Shown: positions 15,863 through 24,396 of the stretch, one piece after another
Position numbering within the stretch: position 1 is the first letter of the stretch
Layout of the letters: each line of letters begins with the position of its first letter
Assembly: GCF_002724055.1 (NCBI RefSeq)
Contig: NZ_BDQY01000008.1
Span: 1-64,000, forward strand
DNA: 64,000 bases
Reading direction: 5' to 3'
From: Tepidibacter mesophilus
GTDB lineage: Bacteria > Bacillota > Clostridia > Peptostreptococcales > Peptostreptococcaceae
The notes under the pieces: model-generated
The model's input: the letters and a program-made list of their open reading frames with translations, nothing else
Databases searched by the model: none
What the model was told of the DNA's origin: nothing
Translations under genes and position numbers: made by a program

Positions 15863-16747
15863 ATGAATTTACAACAATTACAGTATTTTAGAAAGCTAGC
15901 TGAAACTAAAAATTTTACTGCTGCAGCAGATTCAGTTTCAGTTACTCAACCAGCTTTAAGTAAAGCTATCTCTAACTTAGAGGCTGAATTGAATGTACCT
16001 TTATTTGAAAGAAATGGCCGTAATAATATTGAGATCACCTCTTTTGGCAAAGTATTTTTAAAGCATACTAACCTAGCTCTAATAGAAATCGAAAAAGGGA
16101 TCAATGAATTAAAAAATATGTTAAATCCTGATGAAGCAATTATCTCAATTGCATCTACCCACTGTATTGGTACCTATTTCATGCCTTTTATAATTAGTGA
16201 TTTTTTAAACTGCTACCCTGATACAAAATTTCAATTTAATCATGAATCTACACAAGAAATATTAAGAGATTTAAAACATGGCAAAATCAATTTAGGCTTT
16301 TACGATAGTATTGCTGATATTCATAACCATCCTGAGATTGAGTCCATCCCAGTAAAGAAAGAGGAGTATGTTTTAATTGTTCCCAAAAATCATCATCTTT
16401 CAAGTGAGACAGAGGTCTCTTTAAAAGACTTGAAAGATGAATCGTTTATTGTATTTTATGAAGGAAATAAAGATAAAAAGCTTTCTTATTCTGAATTCAT
16501 AAACTATGCTCCAAAGATTTCTATACACCCTAACGAAGCTAGTATGCTTGGAGGGTTAGTAACTGCTGGTGCTGGTATTGCCATAGTTCCCAATACTCCA
16601 TTTATTAATACAAATACTCTTTCTATTGTAAAAATAAGTGATAACATTGGATATAAAACCATTTACATGGGATGGGCTAAGGATTCTTATATGTCTGTTA
16701 GTACAAAAAAATTTAGAGATTATGCGAAATCATTAAATAAAATATAA
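15863..16747 (+). CDS. LysR-family transcriptional regulator
   Basis: A 294-residue LTTR. The N-terminal winged helix-turn-helix is clear (MNLQQLQYFRKLAETKNFT, AADSVSVTQPALSKAISNLE, LFERNGRNNIEITSFG; residues 1-65). The periplasmic-binding-like effector domain runs from about 90 to 290 with the usual VPKNHHLS region. AAGGAGG ribosome site nine bases before the ATG. Divergent from the ferredoxin-nitroreductase gene, with a T-N11-A dyad between; in LTTRs this means autoregulation and control of the divergent gene by an unidentified ligand. Confidence 0.92.
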   Translation: MNLQQLQYFRKLAETKNFTAAADSVSVTQPALSKAISNLEAELNVPLFERNGRNNIEITSFGKVFLKHTNLALIEIEKGINELKNMLNPDEAIISIASTHCIGTYFMPFIISDFLNCYPDTKFQFNHESTQEILRDLKHGKINLGFYDSIADIHNHPEIESIPVKKEEYVLIVPKNHHLSSETEVSLKDLKDESFIVFYEGNKDKKLSYSEFINYAPKISIHPNEASMLGGLVTAGAGIAIVPNTPFINTNTLSIVKISDNIGYKTIYMGWAKDSYMSVSTKKFRDYAKSLNKI

Positions 16748-16784
16748 TTCTTATAATACTTTGATAAAGAATAGTTATTTATAT

Positions 16785-16822
16785 AAATAAGACTATTGAT
16801 ATTTTTCAATAGCCTTATTTTA
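16785..16822. terminator. Terminator between convergent genes
   Basis: AATAAG-CTATTGA and its complement with one mismatch, T run after it on the plus strand. Confidence 0.75.
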
Positions 16823-16852
16823 TGAAATTCACTGCTAAATTCAAGTTAGCAT

Positions 16853-17542
16853 CTATTTTTCAAGTATATCTTTAAGCTCCATTAAATTAGAAATTTCATA
16901 AGTAGGTTTTATTCCTGTTTTGTTCTCAACCTTATTAGGATTAAACCAGCACGTATCTATACCGAAATTTATCCCCCCCTGTATATCAGACGTTAAACTA
17001 TCTCCTACTATTAATACCTTGCTTTTGTCAGTATATTTTATATTATTTAGAGCATGTTCAAATATTTTGGAGTCAGGCTTTGACACCTTAACCTCCTCAG
17101 ATACTACTATATCCTCAAAATATTTTGCTATAATAGATTTTCTTATTCTATTATCTTGAACATCTTTAAGACCATTGGTTATTATAGTAAGTCTATAATG
17201 TTTATTTAGGCTCTCTACAAGGTCTATACTATTATCATATAAAAATGATCCTAAAGATAAATGTTTCATATATGATTTAGCAAATTCAAATTCATCAAAT
17301 TCAACATTTAATTTTTCTGATAGCCTTTTGAATCTTTCAGTTTTTAACTTTTTTTGAGTAATAAGTCCCTTCTCAAGGTCTTTCCATATAACATCATTTA
17401 TTTCTTTGTATACTTTCAAATGATGATTTTCATCATATTCTATATCAAATTCCAGTATAGTATTTTTAAGAGCCTCTCTCTCAGATTTCTTAAAATCAAA
17501 TAAAGTCTCATCTGCATCAAATATTATAATTTCGTACTTCAT
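16853..17542 (-). CDS. HAD hydrolase, YjjG-type nucleotidase
   Basis: A 229-residue haloacid-dehalogenase-fold phosphatase. Motif I is FDADETLFDF at 7-16 (nucleophile Asp), motif II ITNGLKDVQ near 118-126, motif III Lys in VKVSKPDSKIF near 151-161 and motif IV IVGDSLTSDIQGG near 177-189. Helical cap domain between motifs I and II. The overall pattern fits the YjjG family, which removes phosphate from non-canonical pyrimidine nucleotides. AGGAGG ribosome site. The next gene downstream is convergent, so it is probably transcribed alone. Confidence 0.85.
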   Translation of the reverse strand: MKYEIIIFDADETLFDFKKSEREALKNTILEFDIEYDENHHLKVYKEINDVIWKDLEKGLITQKKLKTERFKRLSEKLNVEFDEFEFAKSYMKHLSLGSFLYDNSIDLVESLNKHYRLTIITNGLKDVQDNRIRKSIIAKYFEDIVVSEEVKVSKPDSKIFEHALNNIKYTDKSKVLIVGDSLTSDIQGGINFGIDTCWFNPNKVENKTGIKPTYEISNLMELKDILEK

Positions 17543-17636
17543 AGTAATCCTCCTAATGTAGTTAATTCCTTTTATAGTAACATAAAAAATTTTTATAAAT
17601 TTCCGCGTTCTGAATAATTTAACATGTTTTAATATT

Positions 17637-18092
17637 CTAGGTTAATTTAAGATTTCCTAGTTCATACTTGTTATCAACTTTTGCATTAATTATAAGCCCT
17701 ATAAGAAATATGACTCCACCTATCATCTTTCCTTTAGAAAAAATATCTAAGTATATATAATCTATAATAGCACTTGTAAGTATTTGTCCTATAAATCGAA
17801 GTATAACTATATAAACCGCTGGTACTCTAGGAACTATAATATTAGACATATATGTTGTTAAAACTCCTATAAAACCTCCTATAAAATACGGTAGTGGAAT
17901 AGATTTTATATTCAAGAAAGATGGCATAGACTCCATCATAATACCACACAATATAATAGAAGATATTATACCCATTAAATAATTTATAATAACTCCATTT
18001 ATCATGCCTTCCCTTTTAGCAAGATTTCCATTTAACATCATATTTATAACTATTGTTATCCCAGCTAGAAACGATAATAATATATATCTCAT
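17637..18092 (-). CDS. YdcZ-family (DMT) transporter subunit
   Basis: A 151-residue protein with about five membrane helices, family DUF606/YdcZ of the drug/metabolite transporter superfamily. It starts MRYILLSFLAGITIVINMMLNGNLAKREG, the family's hallmark N-terminus with the N-x-x-L-A segment. It follows a homologous gene by 11 bases; the pair likely makes a heterodimeric transporter, as with other half-size DMT pairs. Substrate unknown; export or uptake cannot be told from sequence. Confidence 0.82.
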   Translation of the reverse strand: MRYILLSFLAGITIVINMMLNGNLAKREGMINGVIINYLMGIISSIILCGIMMESMPSFLNIKSIPLPYFIGGFIGVLTTYMSNIIVPRVPAVYIVILRFIGQILTSAIIDYIYLDIFSKGKMIGGVIFLIGLIINAKVDNKYELGNLKLT

Positions 18093-18103
18093 CTTACTCC
18101 CCC

Positions 18104-18526
18104 TTACATAATAACCATAACTATTATTCCAAGTGAGATTATCAAAAATCCTAATAGTTTTTCTTTCTTCACTCTATTGACTGGCATTCCAAATAATCCA
18201 AAATGCTCCACCAAGCTAGACATTACAAGTTGCCCAAATAAACTCACTCCTATAGCAAGTGTTATTCCTATTTGAGGTATACTTATATTGTTTAAAAGTA
18301 TAGTTATAACACCTAATATCCCTGGTATCAAAAGTATAAGCGGTACTTTCTTTATATTTGGAAGTCTATTTTTCTTTATTATAGATATAGTTATAATCAA
18401 TACAAATGCTATTACATTAAATATTAAAGTGCTCATATAAGGCCCTGTTATATTAGCTAGCATACCATTAAAAAAAACCATTATAGCAAGTACAACTCCA
18501 TTTATAATAGCTAAGTTTTTATACAT
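18104..18526 (-). CDS. YdcZ-family (DMT) transporter subunit
   Basis: A 140-residue membrane protein with about five helices, paralogous to the next gene downstream (same NGxxxxFFNGMLANITGPYMSTLIFN-like N-terminal pattern). First gene of the two-gene operon. It is divergent from a Crp/Fnr-type regulator with a 14-bp palindrome between the two, so that regulator probably controls it. Confidence 0.82.
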   Translation of the reverse strand: MYKNLAIINGVVLAIMVFFNGMLANITGPYMSTLIFNVIAFVLIITISIIKKNRLPNIKKVPLILLIPGILGVITILLNNISIPQIGITLAIGVSLFGQLVMSSLVEHFGLFGMPVNRVKKEKLLGFLIISLGIIVMVIM

Positions 18527-18592
18527 ATATAACTTCCTCCTTTGCTTTACAATAATTTATAAATATGATAACTTATTTATATTAATCGATAC

Positions 18593-18606
18593 ATGACATA
18601 TGTCAT
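18593..18606. promoter_or_regulatory. Perfect 14-bp palindrome, likely Crp-type operator
   Basis: ATGACATATGTCAT, centred 20 bases upstream of the regulator's start codon and about 75 bases before the divergent transporter gene. Position and symmetry fit an autoregulatory binding site. Confidence 0.55.
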
Positions 18607-18620
18607 TTTTAGGAGGTTTT

Positions 18621-19310
18621 ATGAAAAAAATTTTAAATAATGACCTTTTAAACAATTATATTACTAAGCATAATTTAGAAACTATATTTAATGAAGATTT
18701 ATTAAAACACGCGCAACTTCATTTTTATCTAAAAGGGGAATATATATTAAATACAGACTTTAATCTTGAATACTACTATTTGATTGTCGATGGAAAAACA
18801 ACAGTATCTTACCTTTTAGAAAACGGTAAATCTATACTTTTAAAGTTTTATGATGCATTTAATACTTTAGGTGATATAGAACTTTTAAAAAATATTCCTA
18901 TATGCTGCAACGTCCAAGCAATAGAAGATTCATATTTGATAGCAATCCCGATAGATATAATCAAAAACGAATATTTTCACAATACAAAATTTTTACACCA
19001 CCTAATAGATTCTTTAAGCGAAAAGCTTTACGCAACCTTAAATAATAGTTCATACAATCTTACCTATCCCCTTATAAATAGACTGTCTAGCTATTTGGTT
19101 GAGTATATAACTGATAAAAATTATATAATTTTAAGTTCATCATTCAATGAAATTGCTCAATTCTTGGGAACAACTTATAGGCATTTAAATAGAACTTTCA
19201 AAGAGCTTGAATCAAGGTCAATTATAAAGTGTGAAAATAAAACAGTATATATATTAGACAAGGATACACTTCTAGAATTATCTAAAAATGATTATATAAA
19301 ATCACTTTAA
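18621..19310 (+). CDS. Crp/Fnr-family transcriptional regulator (YeiL-like)
   Basis: A 229-residue regulator: cyclic-nucleotide-binding-like beta roll (residues 25-125, with GEYIL, VDGKTTVSYLLENGKSILLKFYDAF and LGDIELL) and a C-terminal winged helix (NEIAQFLGTTYRHLNRTFKELESRSIIK near 180-207). Two Cys in the PICCNVQA segment could sense redox, but no Fnr cluster motif is seen. Start: the ATG at 18621 after TAGGAGG; an ATG seven codons earlier contains the ribosome site within its frame. Divergent from the YdcZ pair. Effector unknown. Confidence 0.85.
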   Translation: MKKILNNDLLNNYITKHNLETIFNEDLLKHAQLHFYLKGEYILNTDFNLEYYYLIVDGKTTVSYLLENGKSILLKFYDAFNTLGDIELLKNIPICCNVQAIEDSYLIAIPIDIIKNEYFHNTKFLHHLIDSLSEKLYATLNNSSYNLTYPLINRLSSYLVEYITDKNYIILSSSFNEIAQFLGTTYRHLNRTFKELESRSIIKCENKTVYILDKDTLLELSKNDYIKSL

Positions 19311-19330
19311 TCCTAAAAAAGTTAACGCAT

Positions 19331-19380
19331 ATAAAAAAAGCCTACCGTTCCTTGTGAATCAAGGAAAAGTAGGATTTTAT
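19331..19380. terminator. Bidirectional terminator
   Basis: AAAGCCTAC/GTAGGATTTT and TTCCTTG/CAAGGAA form a stem with a small bulge between convergent genes. Confidence 0.8.
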
Positions 19381-19384
19381 ATAT

Positions 19385-19729
19385 TTACGCCTTTTTAACA
19401 ACACTAGACTTTAATTTCATAGCTCCAAAACCATCAATCTTACACTCGATATCATGCTCTCCATCAGATGGGTCATGAATTAAACGTATATTTTTTACTT
19501 TTGTACCTATCTTTATACTTGATGAACTTCCTTTTACTTTAAGGTCTCTGATTACTGTTACAGAATCACCATCGTTTAAGATATTTCCATTTGAATCTTT
19601 AATAACTTTTGTATCTTCATTTTCTGATTCTAAAGTCCATTCATGAGCACATTCTGGACAAACAAGAAGACTTCCATCTTCATAAGTATATTCTGAATTA
19701 CATTTTGGGCAATTTGGTAAACTAAGCAT
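19385..19729 (-). CDS. yjdM: YjdM/PhnA-family zinc-ribbon protein
   Basis: A 114-residue protein with an N-terminal zinc ribbon ([21 protein letters not shown], residues 7-27, written here as two CPxC knuckles) and a C-terminal domain with [17 protein letters not shown] and [12 protein letters not shown] typical of PhnA/YjdM. Despite the PhnA name the family is not shown to cleave phosphonoacetate; its role is unclear. Length and motifs complete. Single-gene unit. Confidence 0.9.
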   Translation of the reverse strand: MLSLPNCPKCNSEYTYEDGSLLVCPECAHEWTLESENEDTKVIKDSNGNILNDGDSVTVIRDLKVKGSSSSIKIGTKVKNIRLIHDPSDGEHDIECKIDGFGAMKLKSSVVKKA

Positions 19730-19859
19730 TATTTATTCCTCCATTCATTATTGTTAATTCTAATATATAAACATTATTTTCAGTTTCTTTTTTATAAAAA
19801 CATATATCAGTTCCTTATCGGATTATATACTATCATAGTTTTCTAGTATTGACAAACCT

Positions 19860-21448
19860 TTAATATCTAATTTGATTCCGCCCATTTTCCTTTGCCTCGT
19901 AAAGTTTTTTGTCCGCTTCAATGATTGCATTCGATATCCTATCTATATCATATTTAGCCATACCCGCCGAAAATGTAAAGTTTAAATCATGTTCATTATC
20001 GGCTATCTTCTTCCTGAATGCCTCCAACTTTATAAATACCTTATTCAAATCATCATCCTGAATAAACATGGCGAACTCCTCTCCTCCATATCTACATACC
20101 ATATGATCTTTAAAAAAAGATTTAAATTCAGCTCCAAAATAGCTCAGTACCTTATCACCTTCAACATGACCAAATTTATCATTAATCTCCTTGAAATTGT
20201 CAATATCGATTATTACAAAAACTCCGCCAATTACATTGCTTTCAATTTTCTCCATAAAATACCGTCTATTATAAATCCCAGTCAACTTATCCGTAGTTGC
20301 TAGAATTTCAAGCTGTTTTTTTGCCTGTTCCGATTCTGTTATATCATTTACAACATAAATTCTACCTCTGTTACTTTTCATTTCTATAACCTTGAAACTG
20401 TATATCTTGTCATATATTTCGTACTTACTTCTATTTAGCTCAAAATCATAATCATTCAATTCTCTAATCAAGTGAATAGATTCTCCAGCCATTATGTTTT
20501 CAAGAGATGGAAAAAACTGTTTTGACGCTTTATTAAAACTTATAAGCATACCCTTCCTGTCGACAACTAAAACAGCTTCATCTACAGCATTAAATACCAT
20601 TTCATGAGTAATAGGTGTTAAAAAAAGTATATCATACCTAAAAAGTCCAACTCCAATTAAAAGACCCATAAATATATATGAGAATGGCAGTAAGTCAATA
20701 TATGCTGGTCCCAATCCCAAAATATAAACAATAAAAACCACCGCCGGTATTGTGACTCCTATAAGCATAAAAAAAGCCCTTTTTCTATAGTCTCCTTTTG
20801 ACCTTTGAGATTTTGCAACAAAAACCACAATGCTGTATATATGTGAAAAGCATAATGCAGCCACCTGAACAGAATACCAAATGCCTTTTTCCAATTTCAA
20901 AACATTAAATCCTAATGAAGACTCAATGCTAACTGAAGTATAATAAAGCAAGTGATAAAAATTTGTGCTTACAAAAACTAAAGTTGCAGTATTAACCGTA
21001 ATCATCAAGCTCAATACATATCTATTAGCCAGTTTTCTCTCATCTGTATACTCACTTGCAAACAACATAATAAAAAATTCGTCTACTCGCTAACGCGGTG
21101 ACTCATGTCGCCAACGATCCTTCCAGGCTCCGTTGCTCAAAAATAGTTGCAAGTGTAGCTTTCTCAATAAGTTATCCACAAAACAAAAAATGATATAATT
21201 TCCTATAGAATAAGAAAAGGATAAAAAGCTACTCCTATATATTCAATTCTTACCCAAAAATACATCTTTTCTACAGTATCACTTAATAACTCAAACGTAT
21301 AACCTAAAGAATGCAATGTCATGGCCATTAAAATAATAGAAAACGCAAAAGCTCCCGGTATTTTTTTTCTTTTAATTGCATAAATAGCTAGATTGCTAAG
21401 AAATATTGAAGACATAATTAGCAGAATACTTAATAAAGCTTGGTTCAT
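19860..21448 (-). pseudogene. 7TM-PAS-GGDEF diguanylate cyclase gene, split by repeat A
   Basis: Two fragments of one gene. The promoter-proximal piece (21203-21448) codes for the start of a HisKA_7TM-type sensor (three helices) and stops at the repeat border. The rest (19860-21068) holds the remaining helices, a PAS domain near residues 150-240 and a GGDEF domain with an intact YGGEEFAMF active site. Deleting 21069-21208 rejoins PFLI to MLFASEYT in frame and restores a protein of about 483 residues that would make cyclic di-GMP. The distal piece starts with its own ATG but has no good ribosome site, so it is probably not expressed as a working sensor. Confidence 0.88.
21074..21208 (+). repeat. 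Dispersed repeat family A, copy 4 (inserted in the GGDEF gene)
   Basis: A complete copy of about 135 bases, from AAAATTCGTCTACTCGC to TTTCCTATAG, flanked by the 5-bp direct repeat AATAA (21069-21073 and 21209-21213). The interrupted gene defines both ends exactly. The element carries no open frame; TTATCCACA occurs inside it. Confidence 0.88.
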
Positions 21449-21625
21449 CAATCATTCTCCTTTAGACTCATTTTAAAGAAATATTTGAGTCCATTATATC
21501 AAAACTTTCTAACTATTTTATTGTAAATTTAGTTAAATTTGTATCTATAGTACGTTTCAGTGTAATAGCTATAACTATATTCTTTATTTGTAATATAATT
21601 TTTAAGATAACAAAGCAACCGCCTT

Positions 21626-22384
21626 TTATTCATTTATAATTAACGATGTAATATAGTAATACCCTGATGGTGATTTTTCTTCTTCTTCTTTATCAAAGGT
21701 ATATTTTAAGTCTTTCTCAAAATGTCTTGCAGCTACCCATAAATGGCAGATTGCAATACCCATATCAATTTGATTCATCTTCTTGTACATTATAGCTTTA
21801 ATGAAATTTGATTTCACACAATAAACATTGATTTTATAATTATCTATACTAAAAAACCACGGTTGGCTATTGGTTGCAGATGGAGCAAGACGAGCTAATT
21901 CTATAAGTTGATCTTTTCCATTAGTATCTCTAATTTCTTCAATACTCTTTCTTTTAAATTGTGATATGTCTTTTCTATGTAGGGTCTCTGCTGGATTTCC
22001 AAAGGCTAAAGCAATTACATATTCTAATTCAGATTCATTTACTATTCCTTTCTTAGGTTGTGCCATCCCAACCCAACAACTTCCTATTCCATTAGCCGAA
22101 AGAAATAAATCTACTTGTTGAATCATAAAACCTGCATTTGTTAGGTATCCTTCTTTATTTTCAGATGATACTAAAATATAATAAGGGGCTTTAATAGGAA
22201 GTAAGCTTTTAACAGACTCCTGTGTCACAATTTTCATTTCAATTTTAATATTTTCATACATAGGTTTTACTGTATTCATATAAGTTGAAATATCTTCAAT
22301 TGTCTTTTCATCAACTGGTGTTAAATCATATTTTCTAACAGACTTTCTTTTAAATATAACATCGTAAAAATCATTATGTTTCAT
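21626..22384 (-). CDS. Nitroreductase-family FMN protein
   Basis: A 252-residue two-lobed nitroreductase. The N-terminal FMN motif is RKSVRKYDLTPV near 13-24; LFLSANGIGSCWVGMAQPKKG near 93-113 is the middle motif, and ELARLAPSATNSQPWFF near 162-178 gives a second nitroreductase-like motif, as in the large clostridial nitroreductase group. No iron-sulfur domain. Reads alone, with an AGGAG site. Substrate unknown. Confidence 0.85.
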   Translation of the reverse strand: MKHNDFYDVIFKRKSVRKYDLTPVDEKTIEDISTYMNTVKPMYENIKIEMKIVTQESVKSLLPIKAPYYILVSSENKEGYLTNAGFMIQQVDLFLSANGIGSCWVGMAQPKKGIVNESELEYVIALAFGNPAETLHRKDISQFKRKSIEEIRDTNGKDQLIELARLAPSATNSQPWFFSIDNYKINVYCVKSNFIKAIMYKKMNQIDMGIAICHLWVAARHFEKDLKYTFDKEEEEKSPSGYYYITSLIINE

Positions 22385-22547
22385 TTTTTATCTCCTTTAT
22401 TTTGGATTTAAATAAATTGATAGCATATTATACCATTATTATTGCCTTAGTTATAAAAATAATTACTTCAAATTATATCAATTACATAAGTTTACCGCTC
22501 TTGTTTCTTTCAAAGATTGTACCTGATTACATTATTTTAAGAATGAG

Positions 22548-22582
22548 AAAAGAAGTCAAAAACGTTCCTTTTGACTTCTGCT
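22548..22582 (-). terminator. Terminator of the DUF2642 gene
   Basis: AGAAGTCAAAA and its complement with a 7-base loop; CTTTTC follows on the minus strand. Confidence 0.6.
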
Positions 22583-22658
22583 ATACACACATCATAACAA
22601 TCCTCAACAATATGATAAATTGAGAAAATTTAATATTATAATTTTATTTTTTACTTTC

Positions 22659-22925
22659 TTAATCTATATCTGGCATAATATAGACAATTTGTTGTATACG
22701 TACAAAGAAAGTTGTGTCATTACCATGAGGTTTTACAACAATATGATCAGGCTTCACATCTACTAATATTCCCTGCAAATTTCCTCTAACGGTCTCAATA
22801 ACTACTGAACGATCTATAACCATTTTTAATGCTTCAATAACAAAGGGATCTATTACTGTAGTATAATTTGTCGTCATTATATTATGTTTTTGCATCATTG
22901 GATTCCTATATGGCTGATAATACAT
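22659..22925 (-). CDS. DUF2642 (YuzF-like) small protein
   Basis: An 88-residue protein with the DUF2642 core: SVVIETVRGNLQGILVDVKPDHIVVKPHGNDTTFFVRIQQIVYIMP, residues 40-85, an Sm-like small beta barrel in the family. The N-terminus is Tyr/Met/Asn/Gln rich (MYYQPYRNPMMQKHN), the composition of spore-coat proteins, and relatives occur in spore formers. A spore-coat role is inference. AGGAGG ribosome site. Confidence 0.8.
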   Translation of the reverse strand: MYYQPYRNPMMQKHNIMTTNYTTVIDPFVIEALKMVIDRSVVIETVRGNLQGILVDVKPDHIVVKPHGNDTTFFVRIQQIVYIMPDID

Positions 22926-22996
22926 TTTTTATACCTCCTATTTGTGGAGTTTTACTTCATTACATATTATGATTATATTAGAGGTAGGGTTACCGT

Positions 22997-23160
22997 TTTA
23001 AAGTAGTCTCGTATGTCGCTAATAGAACCACTTAGGTCAGCCTCCTTTGTTGTACGTTGTGTGGACGGAGAATCATAATCTTTTTCTGCTTCCTTTGCAA
23101 GCCTATTTGCCTCTTCGTCACTTATATCTTGGTTTGATCTTATTTCAACTGTAATCTATT
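22997..23160 (-). pseudogene. Remnant of a second copy of the island anti-sigma gene
   Basis: About 120 bases (23038-23157) match 24826-24945 of the anti-sigma gene at near identity, including the GGATTATGATTCTCCGTCC codons. Just before, AAAGTAGTCTC and CTTAGGTCAG match the 3' end of the same gene. Between them some 400 bases are missing, so this is a deletion remnant on the other side of truA. Confidence 0.75.
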
Positions 23161-23207
23161 AAATTTTATCTATTTACCAATCTATCTGAAATGATATAAC
23201 GAATAAA

Positions 23208-23236
23208 AAAAGAACCTGATTATATCAAGTTCTAAT
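23208..23236 (-). terminator. Terminator of the TruA-like gene
   Basis: AGAAC-TGAT and its complement around TAT, with a T run on the minus strand. Confidence 0.75.
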
Positions 23237-23265
23237 TGTTATATTTCATATGATTTTTATACGAA

Positions 23266-24012
23266 CTAGTATTTAACACTTAATAAACAAAGTGCTCCTG
23301 CACTAGCTTTATGACCTACATCATTCATATCCTTAGATTTAAAAGCTTTCTCAATTGTATTTATAGGTAATTGACCAAGACCCACTTGAATCAGTGTACC
23401 TACTATTACTCTTTCCATATTTAATAAAAATCCATTTGCTGTCATAGTAATAATAATTTCATTTTTAGTTTCTCTTATATCAAGAGAAACTATTTTTTTA
23501 TTTGATTTTCTTGTTTTCTTATTAGTAGTAAAAGCTAAGAAATCATGTTCTCCTACAAGGTCCTTTGCAACTTTTTTCATTTTATCTACATCTACTGTTT
23601 GATTCATTAAGTTAACGTATTGTCTCTCAAACAAAGGGCGATTAGGAGCATCTTTTTTCCATAAGCGATACTCATAAGTTAAGCTTTTCATTAAATATCT
23701 ACTATGAAACCTTTCATCAGCAGTTTCTACTGATAATATAATAATATCATCAGTTAAATATTTTTCGAAATAATCAAAGATTTCTTTTTCATTTAAGCGA
23801 CTATCTGGTGCTGTAAAATTAACAATTTGTCCTTTAGCATGTACCCCAGCATCAGTACTAACTGCACTAATAACTTCTACTTCTTCTTCATAAAGCTTTG
23901 ATAATATTAATTCTAACTTTCCTTGAATACTCTTTTCTAATTTACCTTTTGATTTATTATACCCTATATAGTTTCTACCATCATAAGCTATCATCATCTT
24001 ATAGTTTTGCAT
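23266..24012 (-). CDS. TruA-like tRNA pseudouridine synthase
   Basis: A 248-residue protein of the TruA family, which converts uridines 38-40 of tRNA anticodon arms to pseudouridine. The catalytic loop reads SAVSTDAGVHAKGQ near residues 48-61: the catalytic Asp is kept but the usual GRTD Arg is replaced by Ser, and the Gly by Val. SLTYEYRLW and NGFLLNMERVIVGTLIQVGLG are otherwise typical. It stands alone, away from the ribosomal-protein operons where truA usually lies, so it may be a paralogue with altered specificity. Start: ATG at 24012 after AAAGGAGG; nine upstream codons are unsupported. Confidence 0.82.
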   Translation of the reverse strand: MQNYKMMIAYDGRNYIGYNKSKGKLEKSIQGKLELILSKLYEEEVEVISAVSTDAGVHAKGQIVNFTAPDSRLNEKEIFDYFEKYLTDDIIILSVETADERFHSRYLMKSLTYEYRLWKKDAPNRPLFERQYVNLMNQTVDVDKMKKVAKDLVGEHDFLAFTTNKKTRKSNKKIVSLDIRETKNEIIITMTANGFLLNMERVIVGTLIQVGLGQLPINTIEKAFKSKDMNDVGHKASAGALCLLSVKY

Positions 24013-24194
24013 TTGAATCCTCCTTTTTCTAAATACCAATCAGTACATTTTATCATAGATTAAAATAGGTTTATATATGTAAATTTCATTATTAGAAATA
24101 CTTTATACTATTTTCTCTCTTTAGAAAGAGATCACTTATTTCACCTAATTATACAGTCTCCTTGTTAAAATCATTCATTTGGCTTGTTTTCAAA

Positions 24195-24252
24195 GAAGAC
24201 TCAGTTATTTGTGATACGGTTCTCCGTACATACTACAACATAGGTTTTTTAT
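24195..24252 (-). other. rlmH-type attachment site, distal copy
   Basis: On the minus strand 24205-24225 reads GGA GAA CCG TAT CAC AAA TAA, i.e. Gly-Glu-Pro-Tyr-His-Lys-stop, the C-terminal codons of RlmH. TACGGAGAACCGTA makes a near-palindrome. The flank CTACAAC-TAGG and T run resembles that of the 31656 copy. This is the copy farthest from rlmH. Confidence 0.8.
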
Positions 24253-24333
24253 TTTAAATTTGTATTTTGCTTATAATAATTTACCACCTTACGCCGTTAA
24301 TACGATTAACATATATTGTTTTATAAGATTTTG

Positions 24334-24385
24334 AAAAAAAGACTACTTCATACGCAAAGTTTTTGAACTCAGTTATAAAGTAGTC
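24334..24385 (-). terminator. Terminator of the sigma/anti-sigma operon
   Basis: GACTACTT pairs with AAGTAGTC over a 29-base loop and is followed by TTTTTTT on the minus strand. Confidence 0.6.
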
Positions 24386-24396
24386 TCATATATAAT

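Noticed and set aside
21165-21182. TTATCCACA in repeat A as a replication-origin DnaA box
   Set aside because: Single boxes within dispersed repeats, no cluster and no nearby dnaA; kept only as a note on the repeat.
22402-22623. 73-codon frame on the plus strand with a hydrophobic start
   Set aside because: Starts with TTG and has no ribosome site; its centre is the terminator hairpin of the convergent DUF2642 gene.
22985-23005. Possible sixth att-like core (TAGGGTTACCGTTTT)
   Set aside because: It shares GGTT-ACCGT with the other copies, but a base is missing and the frame does not give GEPYHK, so it is too weak to count.
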